From Nonomuraea zeae (GTDB lineage Bacteria > Actinomycetota > Actinomycetes > Streptosporangiales > Streptosporangiaceae), in NCBI RefSeq assembly GCF_005889725.1, contig NZ_VCKX01000077.1:1-45146 (forward strand): a stretch of 45,146 nt of DNA, read 5' to 3'. The notes beneath the pieces were generated by a model. The model worked only from the letters and a program-made list of their open reading frames with translations. It was not told where the DNA came from and did not search any database. The first letter of the stretch is position 1, and every line of letters starts with the position of its first letter. The translations under genes and the position numbers were made by a program. Shown here in pieces: positions 24,941 to 33,596 of this stretch.

Positions 24941-25300
24941 TCAAGGCTTCATCCGGAAGTCGCACCTCGAGGGGAGTGGCTTGTCGGCGCCGAGGGCCCG
25001 CTGGCAATCGGCCCAGAGGTGGTGCAGGGAGTCCTCGCCTTCCCGCAGGTCCGGAACCTCCAGCCCCTCGTGCAGGATGGCGGCCGCGATCTCGGGCCTT
25101 CCTGCGGCGATGGGGCTTTGCAGCGCAGCAGCCGGATCCTGCCGTGGTTGCGGTGCGGCAGCCAGTTCGTCAGGGTCAGTGCTTCCTTCGGACGACCGGC
25201 CTTGGGCAGGACGGGCAGCCGGCCGCTATCCAAGAGGCGCAGCCATGGTTGCTGCTCGGTTCCGAGCGTCTCATCCCCGAAAGGCGTCGCGTCGTCATGG
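24941..25300 (-). pseudogene. C-terminal remnant of a DUF5107/TPR protein
   Basis: The minus strand reads RPKEALTLTNWLPHRNHGRI and RLLRCKA, then after one frameshift near 25095 AAGRPEIAAAILHEGLEVPD, LREGEDSLHHLWADC and PLPSRCDFRMKP before a stop at 24941. This matches the TPR-containing end of DUF5107 proteins. Its N-terminal half lies at 26751-27908 on the same strand, beyond an IS5-type element. I read both as one gene broken by the insertion, with further deletion and frameshift. Confidence 0.55.
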
Positions 25301-25389
25301 GGGAGCGCTGATGCCCGCCGTTGCAGAGCTCCCCAGCCTGAGAGGGCGTTCTGTGGGCTTCCGTCCGGTCTGACTTTGGGCAACAGCTT

Positions 25390-25800
25390 CTATGCGCCGT
25401 GACCCGGTTGGGGCAGCGTGAACAGGCCGGGTTCGGGTTCAACGAGGATGCGTCGGGCGACCATGCGTTTGAGTTTGGCGCGCAGGCTCTCGGTGTGGGT
25501 GTGTTCCACGCCGATATTCAGCAGCCGGCAGATGTCCTTGGCTCGCAGGCCGTCCGGCGCTTGCTCCACGATCGCCAGGATCTGCCGGTAGACGGGCGAA
25601 AGCGCCGGCGCGGCAGAGTTGCTCCCGGCCGACTCGCCGGTCATCTCCAGGATCGTCGCGCGGGTGACGCGCAGCCGGGACAGCACCTGCTCAACAGTGC
25701 TCAGCCGCTCCGACAGCTCGGCGATCTGCTCGCGCAGGTCGTCGGCTTCGGCCTGGGCGGCGGCCTCCCGCTCGGCCAGGCGCTCGAGGAACTCGCGCAT
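25390..25800 (-). CDS. IS5-associated coiled-coil/winged-helix passenger protein
   Basis: A 136-residue protein encoded downstream of the transposase inside the same element. Residues 1-50 form a strong coiled coil (ERLAEREAAAQAEADDLREQ, then IAELSERLSTVEQVLSRLRV). Residues about 70-130 look like a winged helix (LSPVYRQILAIVEQAPDGLR, then AKDICRLLNIG and SLRAKLKRMVARRILVE). It may be a DNA-binding accessory or regulatory protein of the IS. The ATG at 25800 is chosen because the upstream open frame overlaps the transposase without coding character. Function is not established. Confidence 0.6.
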   Translation of the reverse strand: MREFLERLAEREAAAQAEADDLREQIAELSERLSTVEQVLSRLRVTRATILEMTGESAGSNSAAPALSPVYRQILAIVEQAPDGLRAKDICRLLNIGVEHTHTESLRAKLKRMVARRILVEPEPGLFTLPQPGHGA

Positions 25801-25817
25801 CGGCGTCCCCGGCTCTG

Positions 25818-26540
25818 CTATGCCGCCACGGGGACGGGATCGCGCCAGGTCGACGTGGCCGTCCCGGTCAATCGGCGAACCATGTTGTCCGTCATCGACC
25901 AGTAGATCATCGACTCGGAACTGGCAGGTCGTGTCTCGTAGTCGCGAGCCAGCCGGCGGTGCAGCATCAGGGTGCCGTAGACCTGCTCGGCCATCCACCG
26001 CTTGGGTAGCGGCGCAAACCCGAGGGTGTGTGGGTTGCGCTGCACCACCTCCACGTCGATGCCCAGCCCGGCACCATGCTGCGCGACCGCGTTCTTGAAC
26101 CCGGCATCGGTCCACGCCTTGGTCACGCTGGGGTTGGCGGCCGCGACCTTGTCCAGCAGCGCGATGCCGATGGCGTTGTCGTGCACGCTGGCTGCGGTCA
26201 CCACGACCGCGATGACCAGGCCAAGCACGTCGGAGGCGATGCCGCGCTTGCGGCCCCTGCTCTTCTTACCCGGATCCAGCCCGGTGGTGTCGGCCGGCGC
26301 GTTGACGGAGGTGTGCACGGTCTGGGTGTCCAGCACCACCGCGCTGGGATCCTCAGCCCGGCCCGCCTGCTCACGCACCTGCCAGCGCAGCAGATCATGG
26401 ATGGTCTGGTTGGTGCCGTCATCGCGCCACGCGCCGAAGTAGTAGTAGACCGCGGTGTAGGGCGGCAGGTCGTGCGGCAGATAGCGCCACTGGCAGCCGG
26501 TCCGGGCCTGATACAGGATCGCGTTCACGATCTCCCGCAT
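25818..26540 (-). pseudogene. IS5-family transposase, N-terminus out of frame
   Basis: 240 codons of an IS5-family DDE transposase: REIVNAILYQARTGCQWRYL (insertion-element DUF4096-type domain), first Asp in VVLDTQTVHTSV, second Asp in KAWTDAGFKNAVA, and Glu in RWMAEQVYGTLMLHRRLARD. The natural start is ATG 26664 (MSERKPYP...SDLSDERWELIRPVI), but a run of five C (complement of 26640-26644) shifts the frame by one, stopping the early part after about 13 codons. This could be an inactivating indel, a sequencing error or a recoding site. Catalytic residues are otherwise intact. Confidence 0.75.
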
Positions 26541-26750
26541 CTCGTAGCGGCCCTCATGACCGCTGACGGAGGGGTGCTGACCCTTCCACGAAGTGATGAC
26601 CGGCCGGATCAGTTCCCACCGCTCATCGGACAGATCGCTGGGGGTACGGCTTCCGCTCGCTCATAACTGTCAGTTGAGCGCACTCACACTGAACGTCAAC
26701 CTATTTCACGAAAATCCCTACTCAACTGCAGGGACCAAAAGCCCATACCG

Positions 26751-27908
26751 TCACAGAACATCCTCTGAGGCTGCGTAGCGGATGTCGGACGGGGCGCGCC
26801 TGGACGTCCGGGCCAGCCACCGGTGCCGCGCCTCCAGCGTCGTCTCGGGCAGCAGGACGGCGACGGCCTTGTCCACCGCTTTCCTGGCCTGGTCCCATGG
26901 ACCGTGGACGACGTCGGGGTCGGCGTGCACCAGTCCGTACGCCTCCGTCCACGACCAGGTGGTGCGGGCGAGTTCCGCCTGTACCTCCAGATAGCGCGCG
27001 TCCGGACCGTTCAGCCATTCCTGCCAGCGCTGCCCACCCCGGGAGCTGCCCCAGTGGAAGAGCTTGCGGCCGCTCAACCGGCGGGTGGAGGTATGGACGA
27101 GGCCGCTTCCCGTCTCATCGAGGGCGGCGATCCCGGGGCGTTCGGCGATGTCGAAGAAGAAGTCGGCTACCGCCGAGGCCCGAGTGGTGTAGCTCCGGTC
27201 GGTGCCCTTCCAGTCGGGGAAGGGCACGTGGTGCAGGGTCTCGGCGTAGTCGAAGTGATAGGCGTGATCGGCGGGCGCGATCACGCGCAGGCCGGGTGTC
27301 TCCGGTACGGCGATGTTCGACCACCAGTAGACGGGCACGTCCGTCGTGTGCGGGTTGTGCAGGCGTACATGCACCAAGAGCACGGGCGATCCCGGGGGGA
27401 GTCGCACGTCCAATTGCACGACCAGGCGGCGCATCCGCTCGTACTCCCACATCCGCAGGCCGTCGCCTACCCGGGCGGTGTGCAGGGGCGCGCAGGTCAA
27501 CGGCCAGTGCCCGGTCGCGCCGAGGTTCCACTCGACGCCGACGGAGAACCACGCACCCCTCAGCGCCAGGTTGGCCGGCTGCAGGATCGGGTTGCGAAAC
27601 AGCACCTCGCGGCCCGTCGGCCGGTACACCAGCGACCACAACCGCCCGCCGAAGCCGGGCAGGAACGTGGCGGTCAGCCACTCGTTCTCCAGAACGACGC
27701 TGTCCACCCGGCGCACCCGGCGATCTCGCCCGTAGTCGTCCTGCATGCCGTACGGCAGCAGGCTGAACGGCTGACCGTAGGCAATGCTGGCGGCCATGGC
27801 GGGATCGGCGGCGCTCGTGTCCGCGCGCACCCCGTTGTCCCGCAGGATCGGCAGCGGGCTGGCGGGGCCGGGCTCGGCGACGGGCAGTTCGAGACCTTCT
27901 CTTCTCAC
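26751..27908 (-). pseudogene. DUF5107 domain protein, 3' end removed by IS insertion
   Basis: 385 codons of the N-terminal DUF5107 domain, a beta-sandwich related to sugar-mutarotase folds and found in gene clusters for uptake and breakdown of sugars or glycosides. Typical segments are NEWLTATFLPGFGGRLWSLVYRPTGREVLFRNP, GAWFSVGVEWNLG, VYWWSNIAVPETPG and KLFHWGSSRGGQRWQEWLN. The frame ends at 26751, right at the IS5-type element, and the expected TPR C-terminus appears in degraded form at 24941-25300. GTG 27908 has GGAG eight bases upstream. It begins 16 bases after the permease stop, so the two formed an operon. The truncated N-terminal domain alone is probably not functional. Confidence 0.8.
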
Positions 27909-27924
27909 GCAGTGAGCTCCATGA

Positions 27925-28395
27925 TCACTTTCCGGCGCCGAGCGTCATGCCCTCGATGATGCGCCGGCCGAGCCAGACGTAGAGCAGCAGCATGGGCAGC
28001 ACGATGATGACCACGCCCGCGAACAGCACGCCATAGTCGGCGCCGCTGTACTGCTGCTTGGCCAGGAAGCCGAGCAGGGCGAGCGGCAGCGTCTGCTTGT
28101 CGGTGCTCTGCACGAAGACCAGCGCGAGGAACGCCTCGTTCCACAGCCCGATGGCGTTGAGGGTGAACGCGGTGATCAGTCCCGATCGCGCCAGCGGCAG
28201 CATGATCGTCCAGAACGTAGGCAGCCGCGACGCCCCGTCGATCGCCGCGGCCTCCTCCAGCTCACCGGGCAGCGAGGCGAAGTACCCGGTCAGCAGGAAC
28301 ACCGTGAACGGCAACGACACCGCCACATAGAGGAGGAACAGTCCGAACAGGCTGTTCACCGGGGACAACCGCTCCATGAGCACGAACAACTTCCT
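27925..28395 (-). pseudogene. Carbohydrate ABC transporter permease, 5'-truncated
   Basis: About 150 codons of a MalG/LacG-type (BPD_transp_1) inner-membrane permease: VNSLFGLFLLYVAVSLPFTVFLLTG, the EAA loop LEEAAAIDGASRLPTFWTIMLPLARSGL, ALVFVQSTDKQTLPLALLGF and the C-terminal YVWLGRRIIEGMTLGAGK. Full members are about 280 residues; the first 120 or so, with the first transmembrane helices, are missing. Similarity stops around 28375-28395, exactly where a plus-strand lectin-like ORF begins, marking a deletion or rearrangement junction. The companion permease, binding protein and ATPase are not in the window. Confidence 0.8.
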
Positions 28396-28753
28396 GCCGC
28401 TGACCACGAACGTCGACGACGACGGCACCCACGTCACCGTCACCATCGCCGGAGATCCGGCCATCACACTGGACCCCAGCGGGCGCCTGGTGTACTTCGC
28501 CAGGACGGCCGACGGCCGGGTGTTCCACAGCTGGCAGCGCCACCTCGACACGGGTCCCTGGGACGCCACGCTCATCCGGGCCTCCGGCCCGCCGATCACC
28601 GTCGCCGGTGACGGAGCGGCGGCCCAAGACGCCATCGGGCGGCTGCGCTACTTCGCCCGGACCGTCACCGGCACGCTGCGGCACGCCTGGCAGGACGCAC
28701 CCGGTCTCGGTCCCTGGCACGCCGCCGAACTCGGCAGCGGCATCGCCACCTGA
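28376..28753 (+). pseudogene. Beta-propeller lectin-like (PLL-type) fragment
   Basis: A 125-codon frame with two similar repeats, SGRLVYFARTADGRVFHSWQ and IGRLRYFARTVTGTLRHAWQ, each followed by a GPWDATL/GPWHAAEL segment. These resemble blades of PLL-type beta-propeller lectins, which carry tandem W-x-G-containing repeats. It has no signal peptide, too few blades for a propeller, and its ATG sits at the junction with the truncated permease gene. I treat it as the 3' end of a secreted sugar-binding protein whose 5' part was deleted. A short standalone gene is possible. Confidence 0.5.
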
Positions 28754-28824
28754 CCTCCACCCCGCAGCCTCTCCGGGAGATGCGGCACCACGCCTCCCTC
28801 TGCACGAAGCCAGGAAAGAGAACC

Positions 28825-29346
28825 ATGGACATCCCCTTGTTGAATCGTTTCACCGTCTTAGCCGGGCTGGCCTGTGTGCTCATCCCGCTGTTGCCCGCCG
28901 CCGTCCAGGCCGCGGTGCCCGTCGCGTGGGTGCACAACTTCGCCGATCACGTGTTCTCCACCAGCACCCCGCCCGCACACCCCGCGACCACGATCGCCCT
29001 GTACGCGGCGCGGGGAGAGTACGAGGCGGCGCAGGTCCTGTACCGGCCGGCCGCGGCTGTCACCGGCGTCTCGCTGAGCCCCACCGCGCTGAGCGGGCCC
29101 GGCGGGGCGAGCATCCCGGCAAGCGAGATCACCGTCAGGCGGCAGTACGACCACCCGAATGTGGTCATGCACGGCAAGAACATCTGGCTCAGCGAGTACG
29201 AGATCCCGCCCGCCGGCGGCACGCGCCACCGGAGGTCAGGAGAACTGGGCGGGGTTGATGGTCCGCAACCTCAGCGGAACCGAGATGGACACCGGCTACC
29301 TCGTCGCCCAGCGCAACAACGGCGAGGTCTTCATCGTCCGCAGTGA
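28825..29346 (+). pseudogene. Secreted carbohydrate-active protein, N-terminal part then frameshift
   Basis: ATG 28825 has AGGAAAGAG upstream and a clear signal peptide (FTVLAGLACVLIPLLPAAVQA). It then reads VPVAWVHNFADHVFSTST, ATTIALYAARGEYEAAQVLY and SPTALSGPGGASIPASEITV, the N-terminal domain seen in secreted glycoside hydrolase-like (DUF4091-type) proteins. After about 29215 the frame turns into out-of-frame sequence, while the next domain continues in another frame from about 29225. The C-terminal part of this ORF is therefore not native. Confidence 0.6.
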
Positions 29347-29712
29347 GACCATGCTGGCCAGGGCGAACGTCCCGGGCTATGTCCCCGGGCAGCGCTCCAG
29401 GCTACGCGTCGTCGCCAGAGGCGACACGATCACCGCGTACGTGGGCACGACGCCGCCCCGCTGCTGACCGTGACCGACAAGGCCTACCAGGCCGGCGACA
29501 TCGCCCTGATCACCGGAGGCGCGGCCGCCCGCATCGACAACGTCAAGGTCAACCCGGAGACCAACCCGGCAGAAGGCCGCGCGATCACCGCGACCAGTTC
29601 GTACGACGGCGACGGCTGGAGCCCTCAGGGCGCCGTCGACGGCGAGCGCGGTTCGATCGCGGGCAGGATGGGCTGGAGCAGCCACTCCGACCTGACCACC
29701 GATCACACGTAG
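29225..29712 (+). pseudogene. Fragment: DUF1080/LamG-like domain and start of F5/8C domain
   Basis: In a frame different from the preceding piece it reads ATGGQENWAGLMVRN, NNGEVFIVRSETMLA, VPGYVPGQRSRLRVVARGDT. After a further shift near 29455 it continues LLTVTDKAYQAGDIALITGG and RIDNVKV, a concanavalin-like (DUF1080/LamG-type) sugar-binding module. An F5/8 type C (CBM32-like) domain then begins (ITATSSYDGDGWSPQGAVDG), but a TAG at 29710-29712 stops it where a CAG codon would restore the frame. Junction, frameshift and nonsense codon all lie within 500 bases. Confidence 0.6.
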
Positions 29713-30183
29713 TCGATCACCGTGGACCTGGGCGCCACCAAGCCGATCAGCCGGGTGGACCTGTACCCGCGGGCCGACGCCGGCAGCGCCGGACAGGGCT
29801 TGCCGGTCGACTTCTCCGTCCAGGTGTCGGCCGACAAGTCCACCTGGACGACCGTGGCCACGCGTACCGGCTTCGCCACGCCCGGCGCGGGCGCGCAGAC
29901 GTTCCCGTTCCCGACGATCGAGGTGCGCTACGTGAAGGTCGAGGGCACCAAACTGAGCCGAGACCCGCACAGCCACTACCGGCTGCAGTTCGCCGAGATC
30001 GAGGTGGCCGGCGGCAACCTCGCCGCGGGCAGGGCGGTCAGCACGAGCAGCTCCTACGAAGGCGACGGATGGTCCCGGACCGCCCTCACTGACGGCCAGA
30101 CGCGCTCGGCGCTGGGCTACTCCATGGGCTGGAGCAGCCACGGCGCGTGTACCGCGCACGCCAAGGTGGATCTCGCCGGACCC
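29713..30183 (+). pseudogene. Fragment: F5/8C (discoidin/CBM32-like) domains
   Basis: Directly after the amber codon the same frame continues SITVDLGATKPISRVDLYPR, PVDFSVQVSADKSTWTTVAT and VEGTKLSRDPHSHYRLQFAEIEV, completing the first discoidin-like carbohydrate-binding domain. A second domain starts (AAGRAVSTSSSYEGDGWSRT) and repeats the GWSSHG motif, then breaks near 30180, where the sequence jumps into a GH43-like catalytic segment in another frame. Confidence 0.65.
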
Positions 30184-31038
30184 ACCCGCTCCGTACACCT
30201 TCAAGGCGAAGATCGCCGACTGCTGCAGCGAGGTGCGGGAGGGCCCCACGCCGCTGTTTCGCAATGGACGGACGTTCCTGACCTACTCCACCTGCGACAC
30301 CGCCAAGCCCGACTACCAGCTGTGGGTGACGAGCATCGCCGACGGGGCCGACCCGATGCTGGCCGCGAGTTGGGTGCAGCATCCCGGGCCGGTGTTCTGG
30401 CGCGATGACGCCGCCGGCGTGTGGGGCGCCGGCCATCACTCCTTCTTCCGCTCACCCGACGGCACCGAGGACTGGATCGCCCACCACGGCAAGAACACCA
30501 GCGCCTACACTTACTCCTTCCGCACGACCCGGGTGCAGAAGTTCACCTGGAACGCCGACTGCACGCCGGACTTCGGCCGGCCCCTGCCCGCCGGGACCAC
30601 CCAGCCGCTGCCCTCGGGCGATCCGGGCGCGCCGACCGCGGTGATCAACGACTTCGACCTGGGCGCCGGCCAGAACCAGGTCCAGTACGGCGGCACGTGG
30701 CAGTCGAGGTCGGGCTGCGGCAACCAGTGCTTCCAGGGCGACGACCATTGGAGCGGGCGCGCGGGAGCGACGGCGACGATCCGCTTCAGCGGCACGCAGG
30801 TGGCCCTGCTCAGGGTGCGCGACTGGGGCAACGGCATCGCCGCGATCTCCGTCGACGGCGGCCCTGAACAGCACCTGGACTACTACAGCGGCATCCGTGT
30901 CGGCGAGGAGCTCAACTACTGAGCCACGTCCTGCTGGCGGGGCCGCACACGCTGCGCGTACGGGTGACCGGCACCAGGAACCCCGCCTCCGGCAGCACCG
31001 TGATCAGTCTCGACCGCATCGAGGTGTACGGCGGATGA
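30184..31038 (+). pseudogene. Fragment: GH43-like glycosidase with C-terminal galactose-binding-like domain
   Basis: The frame SEVREGPTPLFRNGRTFLTY, DYQLWVTSIADGADPMLAAS, VQHPGPVFWRDDAAGVWGAG, HHSFFRSPDGTEDWIAHHGK is the C-terminal half of a GH43-type beta-propeller hydrolase (alpha-L-arabinofuranosidase/xylosidase group). It includes the EGP Glu region typical of the family's general acid and the GHHSFF strand; the N-terminal blades with the nucleophilic Asp are missing. A galactose-binding-like domain follows (NDFDLGAGQNQVQYGGTW). The frame stops at 30922, but a shifted frame carries on SHVLLAGPHTLRVRVTGT to 31038 and ends IEVYGG. Secreted originally; now non-functional. Confidence 0.65.
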
Positions 31039-31375
31039 CACCCCCGGCGCACGGACTCTCCTGCGCTCTCGGCCCAGCGCGGCAGACGCCGCCTCGCCCG
31101 GGAGGGGCTTCTGATGAGAATGGCAGAAATGCCGCGCTCGATGGCCGGAGTAAGACTTGGGTTTGGCGCGTACGTGCTGTGATCATTTGAGGAGCGGCGC
31201 CGGGCAGGGCGGACGCACGATGGGTCGGGTCCTCCACGTCGATCGGTGTGCCAGCCGGGCGATCTTCACGCCGGCGCGGTGGTCACTGGGACCCTCCACC
31301 CCGCGGCGCATCCGCCGACGCCAAATGAACAGGCCTCATGACAGGTGCCGCCGCGCCGTCACAGGAGGAGGTCAG
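31039..31375. other. Intergenic, no gene recognised
   Basis: No gene, RNA or clear repeat seen between the GH43 fragment and the membrane-anchored protein. The downstream gene's promoter should lie here. AGGAGGAGG near 31363-31371 is its ribosome site. Confidence 0.35.
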
Positions 31376-31999
31376 GTGGCATACCGCCAGAAGAACGGGC
31401 AGCGAGACGGCCTCGTCGTCTCCTGCGTCGCGGGAATCCTCGCCCTGGTGGGGAGCGCAGGGGCCGCTGTGGTGCTCGTCGTCACCAACACGGCGGGAAC
31501 AGCACACGAAACGCCGGGTGCCGCATCAGGGGAGAGGATTCGACTCGCGGAAGCCGTCGCTCCTGCTTCGTCGTTTACTCCGGCTCGGTCGCCTGCTCCT
31601 GTCCTGTCGCCTGCTCCTGCTTTGTCGACTACTCCGGGGACGTCTACTGTCGTGATCTCCCCTCCCATCACCCCATCAGCCTTCCCCCGCATTGAGACGA
31701 GCGCGCCGACTCCACACCCCAGTCCGACGTGGACCGGTAAGCCGGGGGCCGAGGTGTACTACGGCACCCTCAGCAAGGACGAGTGCGCTGAGCGAGGAAA
31801 GGAGGGAGTCGCGGCCCAGAAATGGTCTGCGTACTCCTGCGAGGAGATCCCCAAGCGTGACGGGCCCCTCAAGCCTGGCGATCTCGTCCTCAATCTCTTC
31901 GAAACCGAGGACCTCCGCCCCGGACAGGCCCGGCGCGACCATGTCCTGTGGGTGGTGGATTGGCTGTGCATGATCAGGATGGAGACAGGGTGTAGTTAG
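31376..31999 (+). CDS. Membrane-anchored hypothetical protein with Pro/Ser/Thr-rich linker
   Basis: A 207-residue protein: a short basic N-terminus, one transmembrane segment (VVSCVAGILALVGSAGAAVVLVV), a long low-complexity linker (repeats of SPAPxLS, Pro/Ser/Thr-rich) and a small C-terminal domain with Asp/Glu patches and several Cys (DECAERGKEGVAAQKWSAYSC...WLCMIRMETGCS). The topology suggests the C-terminal domain is displayed outside the membrane, where its cysteines could pair. No family recognised. GTG 31376 is chosen because AGGAGGAGG lies just upstream; the longer open frame to 31157 lacks such support. It converges with the lipoprotein gene after only 19 bases. Confidence 0.68.
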   Translation: MAYRQKNGQRDGLVVSCVAGILALVGSAGAAVVLVVTNTAGTAHETPGAASGERIRLAEAVAPASSFTPARSPAPVLSPAPALSTTPGTSTVVISPPITPSAFPRIETSAPTPHPSPTWTGKPGAEVYYGTLSKDECAERGKEGVAAQKWSAYSCEEIPKRDGPLKPGDLVLNLFETEDLRPGQARRDHVLWVVDWLCMIRMETGCS

Positions 32000-32018
32000 A
32001 GACCCTGAGAACAGGCGG

Positions 32019-32723
32019 TCACCGCACTGCCGCGATGGCCTGCCCCGCCACGACGTCGATCGCGGTCTGGGCGGTGGCGTTACCGATGGGCTTGCCGTCA
32101 CGCATCCTGCGCCCGGGCACGTCGGCACCGCTGAAGCTGATCGTGATCACCACGTTGCCCTTGCGCAGGACGGCTTTGCCTTCGCCGCGTTTGGCCTCGC
32201 CGACCTCATAGACGAAGTACACGTAGTAGCCCTCGTCGAAGTGCTCGCCCACCTTGGCGGTGCCGATCTGCTGGATCGTGCCCTTCACCGACGGCGCTCC
32301 GCCGAAGGCGCTGGGTTGCCGGTAGTCGCTTCTCTTCTTGGTCGCGAAGCTCTCCTTCGCGTCCTTCAGGGAAGCGGTGAACTCCTTGAATCCCGCGTCA
32401 TAGGTGATGCTGAGGTCCCTGAACCTGAACGGTGGGGCATTGCCGGGGTCGTTGCTCCATTTGCAGGCCGGGTCGAGCCGGTCCTTGGTTCCCTGCCGCA
32501 TCCCGAGCTTCGACCGGGTCGACGCGGTCAGCACGCGGCAGGGGTTGCCGGGCACCGAGAGCCGGGCTGATGCGGCGGACGGCTTGGCCGTAGGAGAGGC
32601 CTCGTGCCGTGACGGGGCGGGCGTGGGACTCGCGGGGGAGGGCGCTGGCGCCGGCGTGAGCCCGCATGCCGCCGCCATTCCGACCAGAACCATCACACCC
32701 GGCAGGCTGCCTAGTCTCGGCAC
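32019..32723 (-). CDS. DUF3558-like lipoprotein
   Basis: A 234-residue lipoprotein: hydrophobic signal with lipobox-like MAAAC at residues 17-21 (Cys the likely acylated residue), a Pro/Ser/Ala spacer, then a compact domain. NPCRVLTASTRSKLG with a later PACKW pair of Cys is the usual DUF3558 signature (CxL...L...C-W), followed by a beta-rich part (YYVYFVYEVGEAKRG; VVITISFSG). These actinobacterial lipoproteins sit on the outer face of the membrane; function unknown. It starts at GTG 32723. It ends convergently with the 31376 gene, without an evident terminator. Confidence 0.75.
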   Translation of the reverse strand: MPRLGSLPGVMVLVGMAAACGLTPAPAPSPASPTPAPSRHEASPTAKPSAASARLSVPGNPCRVLTASTRSKLGMRQGTKDRLDPACKWSNDPGNAPPFRFRDLSITYDAGFKEFTASLKDAKESFATKKRSDYRQPSAFGGAPSVKGTIQQIGTAKVGEHFDEGYYVYFVYEVGEAKRGEGKAVLRKGNVVITISFSGADVPGRRMRDGKPIGNATAQTAIDVVAGQAIAAVR

Positions 32724-32965
32724 CGTTCACCCCCATGAGAAGACCTTCACCGACCGTCCCCGCTGCGGTCGTGACCTGTACGGCGACCACCGAGTCTTGC
32801 AGCTTCTCCTGCATGAGGAAGGAGTGGTTCCGGCCAAACTCCGCCCCATTCACGCCACCGACTGCCTCAACGGCCGGCCAAGCGCAATTCTTCATCGGAA
32901 GCAGGGGCCCCATCCCACGCGGGCAGTGTCGTGTTGCCGAAGGTCTGCAGTCGGGGGATCGGACC
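32724..32965. other. Intergenic, nothing recognised
   Basis: Upstream of the lipoprotein gene and downstream of the 33018 gene. No credible gene. The hairpin of the neighbouring gene begins at 32966. Confidence 0.35.
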
Positions 32966-33011
32966 GATGGGACAGGGCACCTCGTGCTTTCCTGAGGCGA
33001 TCTGTCCCATC
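32966..33011 (-). terminator. Terminator-like structure after the secreted-module gene
   Basis: GATGGGACAG (32966-32975) and CTGTCCCATC (33002-33011) are a perfect 10-bp inverted repeat. The 26-base loop contains a smaller stem, GCAC/GTGC (32977-32987). It lies seven bases after the stop codon of the minus-strand gene ending at 33018. Confidence 0.6.
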
Positions 33012-33017
33012 AGAAGC

Positions 33018-33596
33018 TCAGCCTGCCTGCCTGAACTGGAAGAACAGCGGACCGTTGAGCTCCCAGCCGGGCTCGTTGACCAGGATGCTGTTCTTGTGTG
33101 CCTCGACCGCCAGGCGCCATCTGCCGTTGTTGGACAGGCGGAACACCTTGACGTCGCCGCCCGCCTCGGTCGAGCCCGGCGCGTAGCCGAGCACTCCCTC
33201 GTAGCGGAAGTTGCCCGAACTCATCAGCTTCTCCCGCTCGATGACCGACGCCGTCACGATGTAGGACGCCTTCTTTAACCAGCGGAGCCGGTACAGCGGC
33301 TTGCCGCCGTCGAACGGCGTGGGCGACAGGTAGTACAGCGGCGTCTGGGTGACCGTCCAGCCATGCTTGGTGATGGCGTTGTACTTCTCCGACTCGCTGG
33401 CCGTGTAGTAGTAGCCGCCATCCTTGGTCAGCAGTTCGTAGACCTTCACCCGCTGGGCGGCCACCGCGGTAGCCGCCCCGCTCTTGGCGGCCGTGTCGGC
33501 GGAAGCCTGCGTGACGGCGACGCCGAGTGAGGCGCCCAGCGTCACCGCCAAGCCCAGGCCGAGGGGACGGAACATGCGGCCGAACGATATGGCCAT
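33018..33596 (-). CDS. Secreted protein with PF18885/DUF5648-like repeat module
   Basis: A 192-residue exported protein: signal peptide (residues about 1-32, RPLGLGLAVTLGASLGVAVT with AxA-type cleavage near QASA), then a module with KVYELLTKDGGYYYTASESEKY, NAITKHGWT, PLYYLSPTPFDGGKPLYRLRW and FRYEGVLGYAPG. The pattern of Y/F-rich strands with TAS/EREKL helices is that of the PF18885/DUF5648-type repeat, found in secreted bacterial proteins, often with hydrolases. The same module, in the same order, makes up the first part of the GH99-like protein at 37833. ATG 33596 has GAAGGGAAA upstream; an in-frame extension to 33680 is not supported. Binding role, perhaps to a glycan, is inference. Confidence 0.75.
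   Translation of the reverse strand: MAISFGRMFRPLGLGLAVTLGASLGVAVTQASADTAAKSGAATAVAAQRVKVYELLTKDGGYYYTASESEKYNAITKHGWTVTQTPLYYLSPTPFDGGKPLYRLRWLKKASYIVTASVIEREKLMSSGNFRYEGVLGYAPGSTEAGGDVKVFRLSNNGRWRLAVEAHKNSILVNEPGWELNGPLFFQFRQAG

Larger units (their letters stand above)
25354..26745 (-). mobile_element. IS5-family element with passenger ORF
   Basis: The element contains an IS5-type transposase gene (25818-26540, N-terminus continuing to 26664 after a frameshift) and a second ORF (25390-25800) between it and the other end. It separates two pieces of a DUF5107 gene. The ends are not firmly resolved: TGGGCTT (25354-25360) and its complement AAGCCCA (26739-26745) face each other and are the best candidates, but the match decays inward. 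Coordinates are approximate. Confidence 0.6.

Noticed and set aside
31560..31640. Short direct repeats as a CRISPR or VNTR
   Set aside because: They encode the SPAP-type low-complexity linker of the 31376 protein; no spacers of constant length.
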